From Neobacillus rhizosphaerae (GTDB lineage: Bacteria; Bacillota; Bacilli; Bacillales; Cytobacillaceae): a DNA stretch of 43,898 nucleotides. Both the position numbers and the translations under genes were made by a program. The notes under the pieces are model-generated. The model made no database searches. It had not been told where the DNA came from and was given only the letters and a program-made list of their open reading frames with translations. This document shows positions 9,369 to 16,592 of this stretch, one piece after another. Every line of letters starts with the position of its first letter. Within the stretch, counting starts at the first letter, position 1. The stretch is taken from assembly GCF_937468385.1 (NCBI RefSeq), contig NZ_CALBWS010000040.1, positions 1-43,898 of the forward strand, read 5' to 3'.

Positions 9369-9914
9369 ATTAGCGACACAGCTTTAATAGAAAAAGTGCT
9401 GGATGGCAATGATCATGCCTTTCGCCTTTTGGTTGAGAAGTACCGCAATGACGTGTTCCGGACCGTCTTTGCCGTCCTTCGCAATCAAAAGGAAGCAGAA
9501 GATGCCGCCCAAGAAGTGTTTATAAAGATTTACACCTCTCTCCCCCAATATGGGAATCAGGGATTTAAAACGTGGATGACGCGAATTGCTGTTAATCATG
9601 CGATAGATGTAAAGCGGAAACAGGCTAGAAGAAGAGAGGAAGTCGTCGATATCCTCGAACAGCAGGCTCTAGGGACACCGAGGGACAGTGTTGAAAGGGA
9701 AATCATTGAGCTGGATCGACGTAGCCTTGTTAGGAAGAAGCTTAATGAAGTACCTGAGAATTACCGCGAAGTGATCTACGGCTTTTATATAGCGGAAAAA
9801 AGCTATCAACAAATGGCCGAGGAACAGAATGTTCAGGTGAAAACAATTGAAACGAAACTATACCGGGCTCGCCATTGGATGAAAAAGAATTGGAAGGAGG
9901 ACGATTTTTCATGA
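9369..9914 (+). CDS. ECF-type RNA polymerase sigma factor, probable AUU start
   Basis: A 181-residue sigma-70 family factor of the extracytoplasmic-function group. Region 2 covers about residues 10-75 (FRLLVEKYRNDVFRTVFAVL, then DAAQEVFIKIYTSLPQY). Region 4 covers about residues 120-175 (VPENYREVIYGFYIAEKSYQQM, then VKTIETKLYRARHWM). No ATG, GTG or TTG lies where family proteins begin. ATT at 9369 follows AAAGGGGGAG at ideal spacing and gives the expected N-terminus (M)SDTALIEKVLDGNDHAF. The first conventional start, GTG 9396, has no ribosome site and would remove nine residues. The stop overlaps the anti-sigma start (ATGA). The gene leads a five-gene overlapping operon. Alternatively, a sequencing error hides an ATG. 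Confidence 0.85.
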   Translation: MSDTALIEKVLDGNDHAFRLLVEKYRNDVFRTVFAVLRNQKEAEDAAQEVFIKIYTSLPQYGNQGFKTWMTRIAVNHAIDVKRKQARRREEVVDILEQQALGTPRDSVEREIIELDRRSLVRKKLNEVPENYREVIYGFYIAEKSYQQMAEEQNVQVKTIETKLYRARHWMKKNWKEDDFS

Positions 9915-10447
9915 AGCATTACCTGTACGATGATTGGCTCCAATACGTAAAAAATGAACTGAATGACCAGGACCGTGAGAAACTTGAAAGTCACTTGTAT
10001 ACGTGCGACCAATGTCTTGATCAATATTTACAAGCGATGGCAGAGAATGAATCATCGCTTCCGATTCTTACAAATGAGAGTGGATTTACGGATTTTGTGA
10101 TGGCGGAGGTCGCTAAGCAAAAGGTTTCATTGGAACATGTGGAAACACAAATGAGCCCGAAATTGGAAGTTGTATCGAAAGAAACGGCTGGGGAACAGTC
10201 AAAGCCAATTGGAAAAGCAAACCAGAAAAAGCCTTTTTATCAGCAGGCGGTATTTCACTATCTGCTAGCGGCGGTTGCAACCATTCTATTGACCTTCTCA
10301 GGAGCCTTTAAATCAATTGCTATATATGCAAATTCATTAGAAAGTCCGCAAGTTCAGGAAAAGAAGCCTTCGATGACAGAAGGCGTTATCAATAAAACGT
10401 TCGCGTGGATGGATTCACTTGAAAAAAAGGAGGCAGATAAGAAATGA
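9911..10447 (+). CDS. Zinc-finger anti-sigma factor, single-pass membrane protein
   Basis: A 178-residue partner of the preceding sigma factor. The N-terminal ZAS-type motif H28-x3-C32-x2-C35 (SHLYTCDQC) would bind zinc and grip the sigma factor in the cytoplasm. One membrane segment lies near residues 115-138 (YLLAAVATILLTFSGAFKSIAIYA), with a short extracytoplasmic tail as the likely sensing part. The ATG follows GGAAGGAGGA and overlaps the sigma stop by 4 bases, so the two are translated together, as usual for such pairs. The signal is unknown. The 3' end overlaps the next gene by 4 bases. Confidence 0.85.
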   Translation: MKHYLYDDWLQYVKNELNDQDREKLESHLYTCDQCLDQYLQAMAENESSLPILTNESGFTDFVMAEVAKQKVSLEHVETQMSPKLEVVSKETAGEQSKPIGKANQKKPFYQQAVFHYLLAAVATILLTFSGAFKSIAIYANSLESPQVQEKKPSMTEGVINKTFAWMDSLEKKEADKK

Positions 10448-11523
10448 AAAGTCCAACCAAGGCTTTAACTTTATCCCTATTTCCAGGCCTGGGCCATATT
10501 TATTTCGGTACCATGTTTCGTGGGGTGATGTACTTACTATCGATTGTTGGCCTAGCTTTTGTTACCGTTATTTCATTATTTACTCAAAATGGGGAAGTGA
10601 CTGTCCTAGCCTTTATGGCCGGTATCGTCATCTATTTGATTAGTTTCATTGATATGGGCGTTCAGATTTCAAAACAAAAGAAGGCACTTACAGCAGCACA
10701 TCCGGACTACCTGAATTCCAAGGCAGATCAGGATTCAGAACGGTTTTATACGATTGTCCTATCATTTATTCCGGGCCTAGGTCATTTCCAACTTGGCTTA
10801 ATGAATAGAGGCTTAACGTTATTGGCAACCTTTTTTGGTCTAGGTGCCATGGTCATTTTTATTACTGCCATATCCAGTCGCGGCGAATTTCTTGTCTTTT
10901 TGGCGGCCTTGCCGATTATCTGGGTATACGGCTTTTTTGACGCAGTACAACAAGTGAATAAAAAGCAACGCGGTGAGGAGTTAATTGACCGAACGATTTA
11001 TGAGGATTTTGAATTACGGCGGGAAGACGGTAAGAAAAGTAAGGCAATTGCCACCTTCCTTTCGATTTTTCCAGGTGCAGGTCACCTTTATCTTGGTTTG
11101 CAACGACGTGGGATTCAGCTAATGGCAGCGTTCTTGTTTTCGGTGTATATATTAGATGTGTTACGGCTTGGTATCTTCTTGTTTTTAATCCCGATTATCT
11201 GGTTTTACAGCTTTTTTGACGGAATGCAAAAGGTTTCAAGATATGGGGAAGAAAAGGTTGAAGATGTACCGATTATCGCCTATTTCCTTAATCATCAAAA
11301 ATGGGTCGGCATTGGTTTGATTTTGATGGGTCTCTACTATTTAGTGATGAACGTACTGCTTAAGGCCCTCTCACCGATAATAAATCGGTTAATTAATATC
11401 GACATTATGTATTGGATCCAAGGGTACCTCCAAACTGTTCTCGTCTGTGTGCTGTTAATCGGCGGCGGGATTAAGCTTTTAACTGGAAGCAAACAAAAGA
11501 AGGAGGCGGAGAATCATGAGTAA
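10444..11523 (+). CDS. Multi-spanning membrane protein with three FPGxGHxYxG repeats
   Basis: A 359-residue membrane protein of unknown function. It is built from three repeats, each opening with a glycine-rich turn: LFPGLGHIYFG (about residue 11), FIPGLGHFQLG (about 107) and IFPGAGHLYLG (about 206). Each turn is followed by two hydrophobic helices and a ..WxYGFFD/WFYSFFD end. A last hydrophobic pair closes the protein (about residues 280-345). The repeat resembles the TM2-type small membrane unit. It overlaps the anti-sigma gene by 4 bases (ATGA) and the downstream peptide gene by 8. Membership in the sigma operon suggests an envelope-stress role; this is inference. Confidence 0.8.
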   Translation: MKSPTKALTLSLFPGLGHIYFGTMFRGVMYLLSIVGLAFVTVISLFTQNGEVTVLAFMAGIVIYLISFIDMGVQISKQKKALTAAHPDYLNSKADQDSERFYTIVLSFIPGLGHFQLGLMNRGLTLLATFFGLGAMVIFITAISSRGEFLVFLAALPIIWVYGFFDAVQQVNKKQRGEELIDRTIYEDFELRREDGKKSKAIATFLSIFPGAGHLYLGLQRRGIQLMAAFLFSVYILDVLRLGIFLFLIPIIWFYSFFDGMQKVSRYGEEKVEDVPIIAYFLNHQKWVGIGLILMGLYYLVMNVLLKALSPIINRLINIDIMYWIQGYLQTVLVCVLLIGGGIKLLTGSKQKKEAENHE

Positions 11524-11611
11524 GTGGGGAAAAGCAATAGCAGGACTGGCCTTACTCGGAGCGGGAATTGGGTTCCTTTTTAGAAAAAGTAAGGGGGGAG
11601 AAGAAATATGA
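11516..11611 (+). CDS. 31-residue small membrane peptide
   Basis: ATG at 11516 follows AGGAGG (about 11501-11506). It encodes MSKWGKAIAGLALLGAGIGF followed by LFRKSKGGEEI and a stop. That is one glycine-rich hydrophobic helix (about residues 7-22) with a positive cytoplasmic edge (RKSK). The gene overlaps its upstream neighbour by 8 bases and its downstream neighbour by 4 (ATGA), so it lies exactly in step with the translation-coupled operon. I do not recognise a family. The strong ribosome site and overlap on both ends argue that it is real; it may modulate the neighbouring membrane proteins. Confidence 0.7.
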   Translation: MSKWGKAIAGLALLGAGIGFLFRKSKGGEEI

Positions 11612-12531
11612 GAACTTGGCGTGTTGGAACGTTTTCGATGGGGGCGTCGCTCGTTTTCCTTGGCCTCCTCCTTTTTTTCTCAAAATTTCTTGGATTAAAT
11701 CTTGTTCAAGTGATGACGTCGTGGTGGCCGGTATTATTAGTCGTCCTTGGTATTGAGATTCTGCTCTATTTATTTTTGTCTCGAAAGGAAAAGCCGGTAT
11801 TAAAATATGACTTTCTCAGTATCTTTTTTGTTGGATTGCTCGGTACTGCCGGTATTGCGTTTGCATTTTTAAGCACAACAGGGCTTATGGGCAAGGTGGA
11901 AAATGTCATGGCGAGGGAGGAGCGGTCGTTTGAGCTGCCTGCATTTTCGCACAAAATGGATGATAGCATCAAGCGGGTGGTTGTCAGGACGGTAGGCTAT
12001 GACATGACAATTGAGGCAACAGAGGAGAAAGAGGTTTCGATGTTCGGTACTTATCGGGTACAAACGGCGAAAAAAACGAAGCTACTCCAAAGCGCAGATG
12101 ATATCATTGTGGCCAAACAAAAGGGCGACACGCTTTATTTAAATGTAAAGACGTTGCCGAATGAGATTGGGCCATTTGATTCACAAGGGATTGTTGCAGC
12201 AACGATTTTGGTTCCGAAAGATGTGAAACTTGAAGTAATTGGCAATGATAACTCCCTTATTCTAAAGCCGCGGATGCTCGCGAATGATTGGAATATTGAA
12301 AATATCTCCTCGGTTGTGGTTGATGTTGTTGCAAACAGCCATTTAAAGGTAGCTGCGGTGAATGCCCAGGAGGTAAGGGGGAAGGATGGCGAGTGGAAGT
12401 TGTCGGAGAAACCCAATTCTGAAAATCCCGATCATTCGCTGCCGAAAAATGCGATTTATCAATCTGGCGAAGGCAAATACCATATTAACATCGCCAATGC
12501 TTATTTGGTCAGTCTCCAGACGAATGAATAA
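11608..12531 (+). CDS. Membrane protein with LiaI/LiaF-like helices and an extracytoplasmic beta domain
   Basis: A 307-residue protein, last in the sigma operon. Three or four N-terminal hydrophobic helices include WWPVLLVVLGIEILLYLF (about residues 39-56), the hallmark of the LiaI-LiaF-like/DUF5668 membrane region. From about residue 100 a beta-rich domain follows (VKRVVVRTVGYDMTIEAT, then ATILVPKDVKLEV). It looks like the DUF4097/LiaF C-terminal adhesin-like fold. LiaF-type proteins hold envelope-stress systems in check, so a feedback or sensing role next to the sigma/anti-sigma pair is plausible but not shown. The ATG overlaps the peptide gene by 4 bases after GGGGGGAG. No clear terminator follows. 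Confidence 0.78.
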   Translation: MRTWRVGTFSMGASLVFLGLLLFFSKFLGLNLVQVMTSWWPVLLVVLGIEILLYLFLSRKEKPVLKYDFLSIFFVGLLGTAGIAFAFLSTTGLMGKVENVMAREERSFELPAFSHKMDDSIKRVVVRTVGYDMTIEATEEKEVSMFGTYRVQTAKKTKLLQSADDIIVAKQKGDTLYLNVKTLPNEIGPFDSQGIVAATILVPKDVKLEVIGNDNSLILKPRMLANDWNIENISSVVVDVVANSHLKVAAVNAQEVRGKDGEWKLSEKPNSENPDHSLPKNAIYQSGEGKYHINIANAYLVSLQTNE

Positions 12532-12695
12532 CAATCACATCTTATTTTTGCAAAAAAGTAAAAAAAGGTTATGATAGGTTATGGACTTTGGCTTGCAATA
12601 AGTTTGTAAGCAAGGATGATAATTGGTAGAATATAGAATTGATTGGATAGACTATACAAATACCGATTTTTACTTCAAAAATAGGATGATGAATG

Positions 12696-13637
12696 ATGAA
12701 AAGAGCAAGACTGATTTACAATCCTACTTCAGGACGTGAAATGATTAAGCGTCATCTTCCGGAAATCCTTCAAAAATTAGAGGCAGCCGGTTATGAAGCT
12801 TCCTGCCACGCGACAACGGGTGCCGGTGACGCGACGAATGCTGCACGAATTGCTGTTAAGCGCAAGTATGATGTGGTCATTGCTGCAGGCGGCGACGGAA
12901 CCATTCATGAAGTGGTGAACGGCCTCGCTAATCAAGAGTATCGACCAAAGTTGGGAATCATTCCAACTGGCACGACGAATGATTTTGCCCGTGCCCTACA
13001 CATACCTAGGGATGTCAGCAGTGCAGTGGAGATTATCACTAAAGGGGAAATGATCCCTGTTGATATTGGCAGCATTAATGACAAATACTTTATTAATATT
13101 GCAGGCGGCGGTAGAATGACCGAGCTTACATACGAAGTGCCAAGCAAATTAAAAACAATGCTCGGCCAGCTTGCCTACTATCTAAAAGGGATGGAAATGC
13201 TACCTTCCATTAAAGCATCCCATCTTCGAATCGAGTATGATGGAAAGCTATTTGAAGGGGAAGCAATGATGTTTCTTGTTGGCTTGACCAATTCGATAGG
13301 CGGATTTGAAAGGCTGGCACCGGATGCCTCGATAAACGATGGATTGTTTTCACTTTTAATTTTGAAAAAGGTAAATCTGGCAGAGTTTATCCGAATTGCT
13401 TCGTTAGCAGTTCGTGGTGAACACGTGAATGATCCGAATTTGATTTACACGCAGGCAAACCGGATTAAGGTTTATTCAGATGAAAAGGTGCAGCTGAATT
13501 TAGATGGTGAATTCGGCGGCTTATTACCAGCAGAGTTTGAAAACCTGTATCGACATTTAGAAGTGTTTGTGCCGCTTGCGGACATTCGTCCCAATGACCG
13601 GCCGACGGACTGGGAGTCGGGACAAAGATATAGCTAA
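12696..13637 (+). CDS. dgkB: Diacylglycerol kinase DgkB
   Basis: A soluble lipid kinase that phosphorylates diacylglycerol to phosphatidic acid, recycling the diacylglycerol released by lipoteichoic-acid synthesis. The 313-residue protein opens MKRARLIYNPTSGREM and carries the catalytic-domain motif AAGGDGTIHEVVNGL (about residues 64-78), then GTTNDFARAL. The ending NLDGEFGGLLPAEFENLYRH is nearly that of B. subtilis DgkB. The paired ATGs at 12693 and 12696 are both usable; the second gives the family N-terminus. In B. subtilis dgkB is directly followed by the rlmCD gene; here about 14.5 kb separates them. Confidence 0.95.
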   Translation: MKRARLIYNPTSGREMIKRHLPEILQKLEAAGYEASCHATTGAGDATNAARIAVKRKYDVVIAAGGDGTIHEVVNGLANQEYRPKLGIIPTGTTNDFARALHIPRDVSSAVEIITKGEMIPVDIGSINDKYFINIAGGGRMTELTYEVPSKLKTMLGQLAYYLKGMEMLPSIKASHLRIEYDGKLFEGEAMMFLVGLTNSIGGFERLAPDASINDGLFSLLILKKVNLAEFIRIASLAVRGEHVNDPNLIYTQANRIKVYSDEKVQLNLDGEFGGLLPAEFENLYRHLEVFVPLADIRPNDRPTDWESGQRYS

Positions 13638-13641
13638 GAAA

Positions 13642-13671
13642 AGCCCGTTCCAGTAGGAGCGGGCTATTTTC
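13642..13671 (+). terminator. Terminator of dgkB
   Basis: 10-bp stem AGCCCGTTCC / GGAGCGGGCT (one G-U) with an AGTA loop, followed by ATTTTCT. Confidence 0.8.
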
Positions 13672-13674
13672 TAA

Positions 13675-14007
13675 TAAGAAAAGCGCAAGCGCCCGTTTAG
13701 CGGCGTATGGACTGGAGCGCTTCGACTGAGATAAATGTAAACTCGCCGACTGGCAAGCCGTTAGGCGAAGACAGAGGCGTAGTTGAATTTATGCGTTCAG
13801 AATTTAGGAAATAAATTCTGATTAGCTAAAGGAAACACGGTGAGCGTAGCGAACCGATGTTGACTTATCGTAGGGAGAAGCGCGAAGTACACTAGCCGCT
13901 GGGCGCTGGAGCTGGACAATTCTCAAATTCTAATGATATAAATTCTGATATTATGAAAAAAGGTATACTTTTACTTCTAAAACCGTCTAGCTCCAGCGCT
14001 TTTCTTA
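13675..14007 (+). repeat. Long dispersed intergenic repeat element bounded by 12-bp inverted repeats
   Basis: The ends TAAGAAAAGCGC (13675-13686) and GCGCTTTTCTTA (13996-14007) are exact inverted repeats. Inside, GCGCTGGAGCTGGAC at 13903-13917 pairs with GTCTAGCTCCAGCGC at 13985-13999 (one mismatch). No gene is seen. Segments of it recur at 7631, 22825 and 25092 in the opposite orientation. This type of structured non-coding repeat is common in Bacillaceae genomes. The 3' edge overlaps no gene and ends 15 bases from the response-regulator stop. Confidence 0.75.
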
Positions 14008-14021
14008 AGTTAAAAGCTCTG

Positions 14022-14945
14022 TTACCCTTTGGCTTCCCAATAAAGAGCTTGAATGAATTTTTTAATGTTAATCCGAGAATGACTGTTTTCATCTTGTGCC
14101 TTGCCTTCCAGTTCAAGCATTTTCATTCGAACTTGCGTATAGTCAAAGAAACTGGATGAATAGTTTTCAAACTTGGGATTGGTGTAATCGGTAAGTCCAA
14201 GTGAAGCAATATGCTCCAATGCTTGATGGATAGTACGGCGAATTCGCTGCTCGCCCGCTTTCATTTCTTTTCTTACCTCCTGAGGCGAGATGGACGGTCC
14301 GAAACGTTTTTTAATTATTTTTTCATATAAATCCTTTAGCGACGGGGTTTCACGCACCCCGTCTTTTTCTAGTTGTGAAAAAATCGCTAAAATATCAAGC
14401 AGATCCTTAATACCGCTCTCTCCAATAATACCAAGCTCACACAGAATGTTCTTTCCAGATTGAATAATTGGATTTTGAGTGGACTGAAAATGGATTTCAG
14501 GGTTTCTCTTTTGTGTGTGGTTAGTTAAATGACTTAAAGATTTTTGAATGTCAATAAGCGATTTTTCTAGCTGCAGCTGATGGGATACCTTTTTTAGGAT
14601 GTTGACGACCTCAAGCCGGTTAATCGGTTTTGTTATATAGTGGTCTACTCCTAGTGAATAGGCTTCACCAATCATATCCTTTGTTTCAACCTGGGAGATC
14701 ATGATGATTTTTCCGTGGAAGAAAGGAGCGATTTCTCTAATCGTTTCAATTCCATCACGATTCGGCATTAACAAGTCAATCATCAAGATATCAATTTCTT
14801 GTTCAGCGAGAATATCAGCGTATATTTCAGAGCCATCCTCCGCCTCCCCGGCGACAGTCCCCAAATCTTCTTCCTCGATAATATTAGAAAGCATCGCCCT
14901 AATAGTAGTAGAATCATCAACAATAAAAAATTTCAAAGCTATCAT
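14022..14945 (-). CDS. Response regulator with YcbB/GlnL-type output domain
   Basis: A 307-residue two-component regulator. The receiver domain (about residues 4-120) has acidic pocket D10/D11, phospho-acceptor D57 (MIDLLMPNRDG) and conserved Lys in HYITKPI. The C-terminal half (about 160-300; FGPSISPQEVRKEMKAGEQ, then RRTIHQALEHIASLGL) matches the YcbB domain of B. subtilis GlnL, a DNA-binding domain that activates transport genes. The ATG overlaps the kinase stop (ATGA), so the pair is translated together. It is divergent from dcuB-aspA-sdhCAB, which it probably controls through the TTTTGT repeats at 16321. Whether it senses glutamine, aspartate or dicarboxylates cannot be read from sequence. 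Confidence 0.88.
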   Translation of the reverse strand: MIALKFFIVDDSTTIRAMLSNIIEEEDLGTVAGEAEDGSEIYADILAEQEIDILMIDLLMPNRDGIETIREIAPFFHGKIIMISQVETKDMIGEAYSLGVDHYITKPINRLEVVNILKKVSHQLQLEKSLIDIQKSLSHLTNHTQKRNPEIHFQSTQNPIIQSGKNILCELGIIGESGIKDLLDILAIFSQLEKDGVRETPSLKDLYEKIIKKRFGPSISPQEVRKEMKAGEQRIRRTIHQALEHIASLGLTDYTNPKFENYSSSFFDYTQVRMKMLELEGKAQDENSHSRINIKKFIQALYWEAKG

Positions 14946-16210
14946 CCTCTTTCTATTAAGCTTGCGACCGGAAGGCGAATTTCAAAGCTGGTTCTGTTTC
15001 TCTCATCTGCATCTAAAAGTTGGAGCTCTCCGCCGATATTTTCAATCACATTCTTAATGTAAGATAAACCAATTCCATTTGAGGCTATCCCCGTTTGGTC
15101 AAACTTAGTGGTAAAGCCTGGTTCAAAAATGAAGGGTTTATTTTTCTCAGATATTCCCGGGCCATTATCACTTACCATGATATGGACCATGCCATCCACT
15201 CTGCTTACAGCTAACTCAATCTGGCCTTTTTCATTGATTGCCTCGACAGCATTAGATACTAGATTGTTAACAAGTGAAAAAAGGATAACCGTCCGATAAT
15301 AGGGGTGTTCTCCCAAAATCTCTACCTGGTAATCAATGGATTTTTCGAGCATTTCCCCATATCGTTTATTGGACGTAATGATTACCTCAATAATTTCTTT
15401 TAAGTCCATATTGTCACTTAGGTTTTCTTTGACCATTAATTTCGATAATCCTGCATAGATGCGCTGATTATCCTTTTTAATTTCATGCATTTGGCCGGCG
15501 ATTTTTAGAGCAGCTTGAGCTTGATGATGGTTTTCCAAGCCCTTTAAGTCCCGATAAAGGCCATAACAGGCACTTGTTAATTCCTCCGCGTTCTTGGTTG
15601 ACTTCTTCAATTGAATCATCTCTACATATAAATTTGAAATTAATAATAAAATTTGCTCGTTTCGCTTTCGCTGCTGTTCTTCTGCTAATCTTGTTTCTCT
15701 TAAGATAAGAATATTAAAAAAGCCGAGGACGAAGAAGCTGCGGATAATTGCAATTCCGCCAATAAGCACGAAGGTATGGACGGTTATTGGCATATGCGCA
15801 GTAAAATAGCGGCAGATTATTTCGGCTATACTAGCAATGATCTCGATTACGGCACCGAACAAGCCAATGAAAAATGGTTTTTCATGCCAACTATTTACTT
15901 TGAAAAGGTGAAAAAGTATGGCGAAAATCAAGTAATAAAAAAAGACAGGAAAATATAAATAAAAGGCGTCATGAAACTGAAAGGAGTCGATTTGGATTCC
16001 ATACAAGAAAATACGAAAGAGAACCACTGCAACTCCCGCCAATAGTCCAGAGAGAATAGGATGAATTTTTCGAGAGAATAATAAAAAAAAGAAAAAAACT
16101 GGTGTTCCCAAACTAACCCTAATATCGCCCTCAGTCGGATAAAACTTCAACTCACCAGCTATTGGGACCACGATGAATAACATTAAATAGGCTACTAATT
16201 TTTCGCGCAC
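14942..16210 (-). CDS. GlnK-like membrane sensor histidine kinase (GHKL ATPase)
   Basis: A 422-residue kinase. About six hydrophobic helices fill residues 5-172, without a large extracytoplasmic domain, so sensing may be within the membrane or through a transporter. The phospho-acceptor is probably H242 in AGQMHEIKKD. The GHKL ATPase follows: N box LVNNLVSNAVEAI, G1 box SDNGPGI, G2 box GIGLSYIKNV. The layout matches B. subtilis GlnK (YcbA), which works with GlnL. The start is GTG at 16210 after TGGAAGTGA. It is co-transcribed with the response regulator and divergent from dcuB; the shared 382-base region holds the control sites. Confidence 0.86.
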   Translation of the reverse strand: MREKLVAYLMLFIVVPIAGELKFYPTEGDIRVSLGTPVFFFFLLFSRKIHPILSGLLAGVAVVLFRIFLYGIQIDSFQFHDAFYLYFPVFFYYLIFAILFHLFKVNSWHEKPFFIGLFGAVIEIIASIAEIICRYFTAHMPITVHTFVLIGGIAIIRSFFVLGFFNILILRETRLAEEQQRKRNEQILLLISNLYVEMIQLKKSTKNAEELTSACYGLYRDLKGLENHHQAQAALKIAGQMHEIKKDNQRIYAGLSKLMVKENLSDNMDLKEIIEVIITSNKRYGEMLEKSIDYQVEILGEHPYYRTVILFSLVNNLVSNAVEAINEKGQIELAVSRVDGMVHIMVSDNGPGISEKNKPFIFEPGFTTKFDQTGIASNGIGLSYIKNVIENIGGELQLLDADERNRTSFEIRLPVASLIERG

Positions 16211-16320
16211 AGAATCACTTCCAGTACAGATACCTTAAATTCTATTTCTCTATTTTATCGTATATGTTTTGCAGCCATTTGTAATTAAAAAAATGACAAA
16301 TTTATTAAGTTTCTAGTTGA

Positions 16321-16346
16321 TTTTGTTAGTTATTGTAGTTTTTTGT
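16321..16346. promoter_or_regulatory. Triple direct repeat TTTTGT-N4-TATTGT-N4-TTTTGT, candidate response-regulator box
   Basis: Three hexamers start at 16321, 16331 and 16341, exactly 10 bp apart. As recalled for B. subtilis, GlnL binds TTTTGT-N4-TTTTGT. The regulator encoded next door has the same DNA-binding domain. It lies about 190-210 bases upstream of the predicted dcuB start point and 110 upstream of the kinase gene. Confidence 0.65.
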
Positions 16347-16483
16347 AGTTCAAGCGTTATGCTCAAGGTGAACAAAGGAAGCTTTACAAAGTAGTCCTGA
16401 GGTTCCAACGTTCAATATTCATAGCAATTATTTTTTAATTTGGAATTCACATTGGAAGTGCAGCCTTAAAAGGCGAAATCAAT

Positions 16484-16499
16484 TGTGAATGTTTTCACA
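16484..16499. promoter_or_regulatory. Perfect Fnr/CRP-type site TGTGA-N6-TCACA
   Basis: TGTGAATGTTTTCACA fits the B. subtilis Fnr consensus TGTGA-N6-TCACA exactly. Its centre (16491.5) is 41.5 bases upstream of a start predicted from the -10 box at 16521, the classic position of an Fnr-activated promoter. It resembles a CcpA cre site less well. Confidence 0.75.
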
Positions 16500-16520
16500 A
16501 ATATACTACTTGAAAGCCGG

Positions 16521-16526
16521 TGATAT
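16521..16526 (+). promoter_or_regulatory. -10 element of the dcuB operon
   Basis: TGATAT, placed so that +1 is about 16533. No good -35 hexamer is visible, as expected where an activator takes its place. Confidence 0.5.
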
Positions 16527-16592
16527 GGTCAAGAATTACGGAAGCTGAAGGGGTCGTTTTATAAAAAACATTACCGTATGGAGGTAAACGAC

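Noticed and set aside
16484..16499. Reading TGTGAATGTTTTCACA as a CcpA cre site
   Set aside because: It fits TGTGA-N6-TCACA exactly and lies at -41.5, while the central CG and flanking bases of cre are not met.
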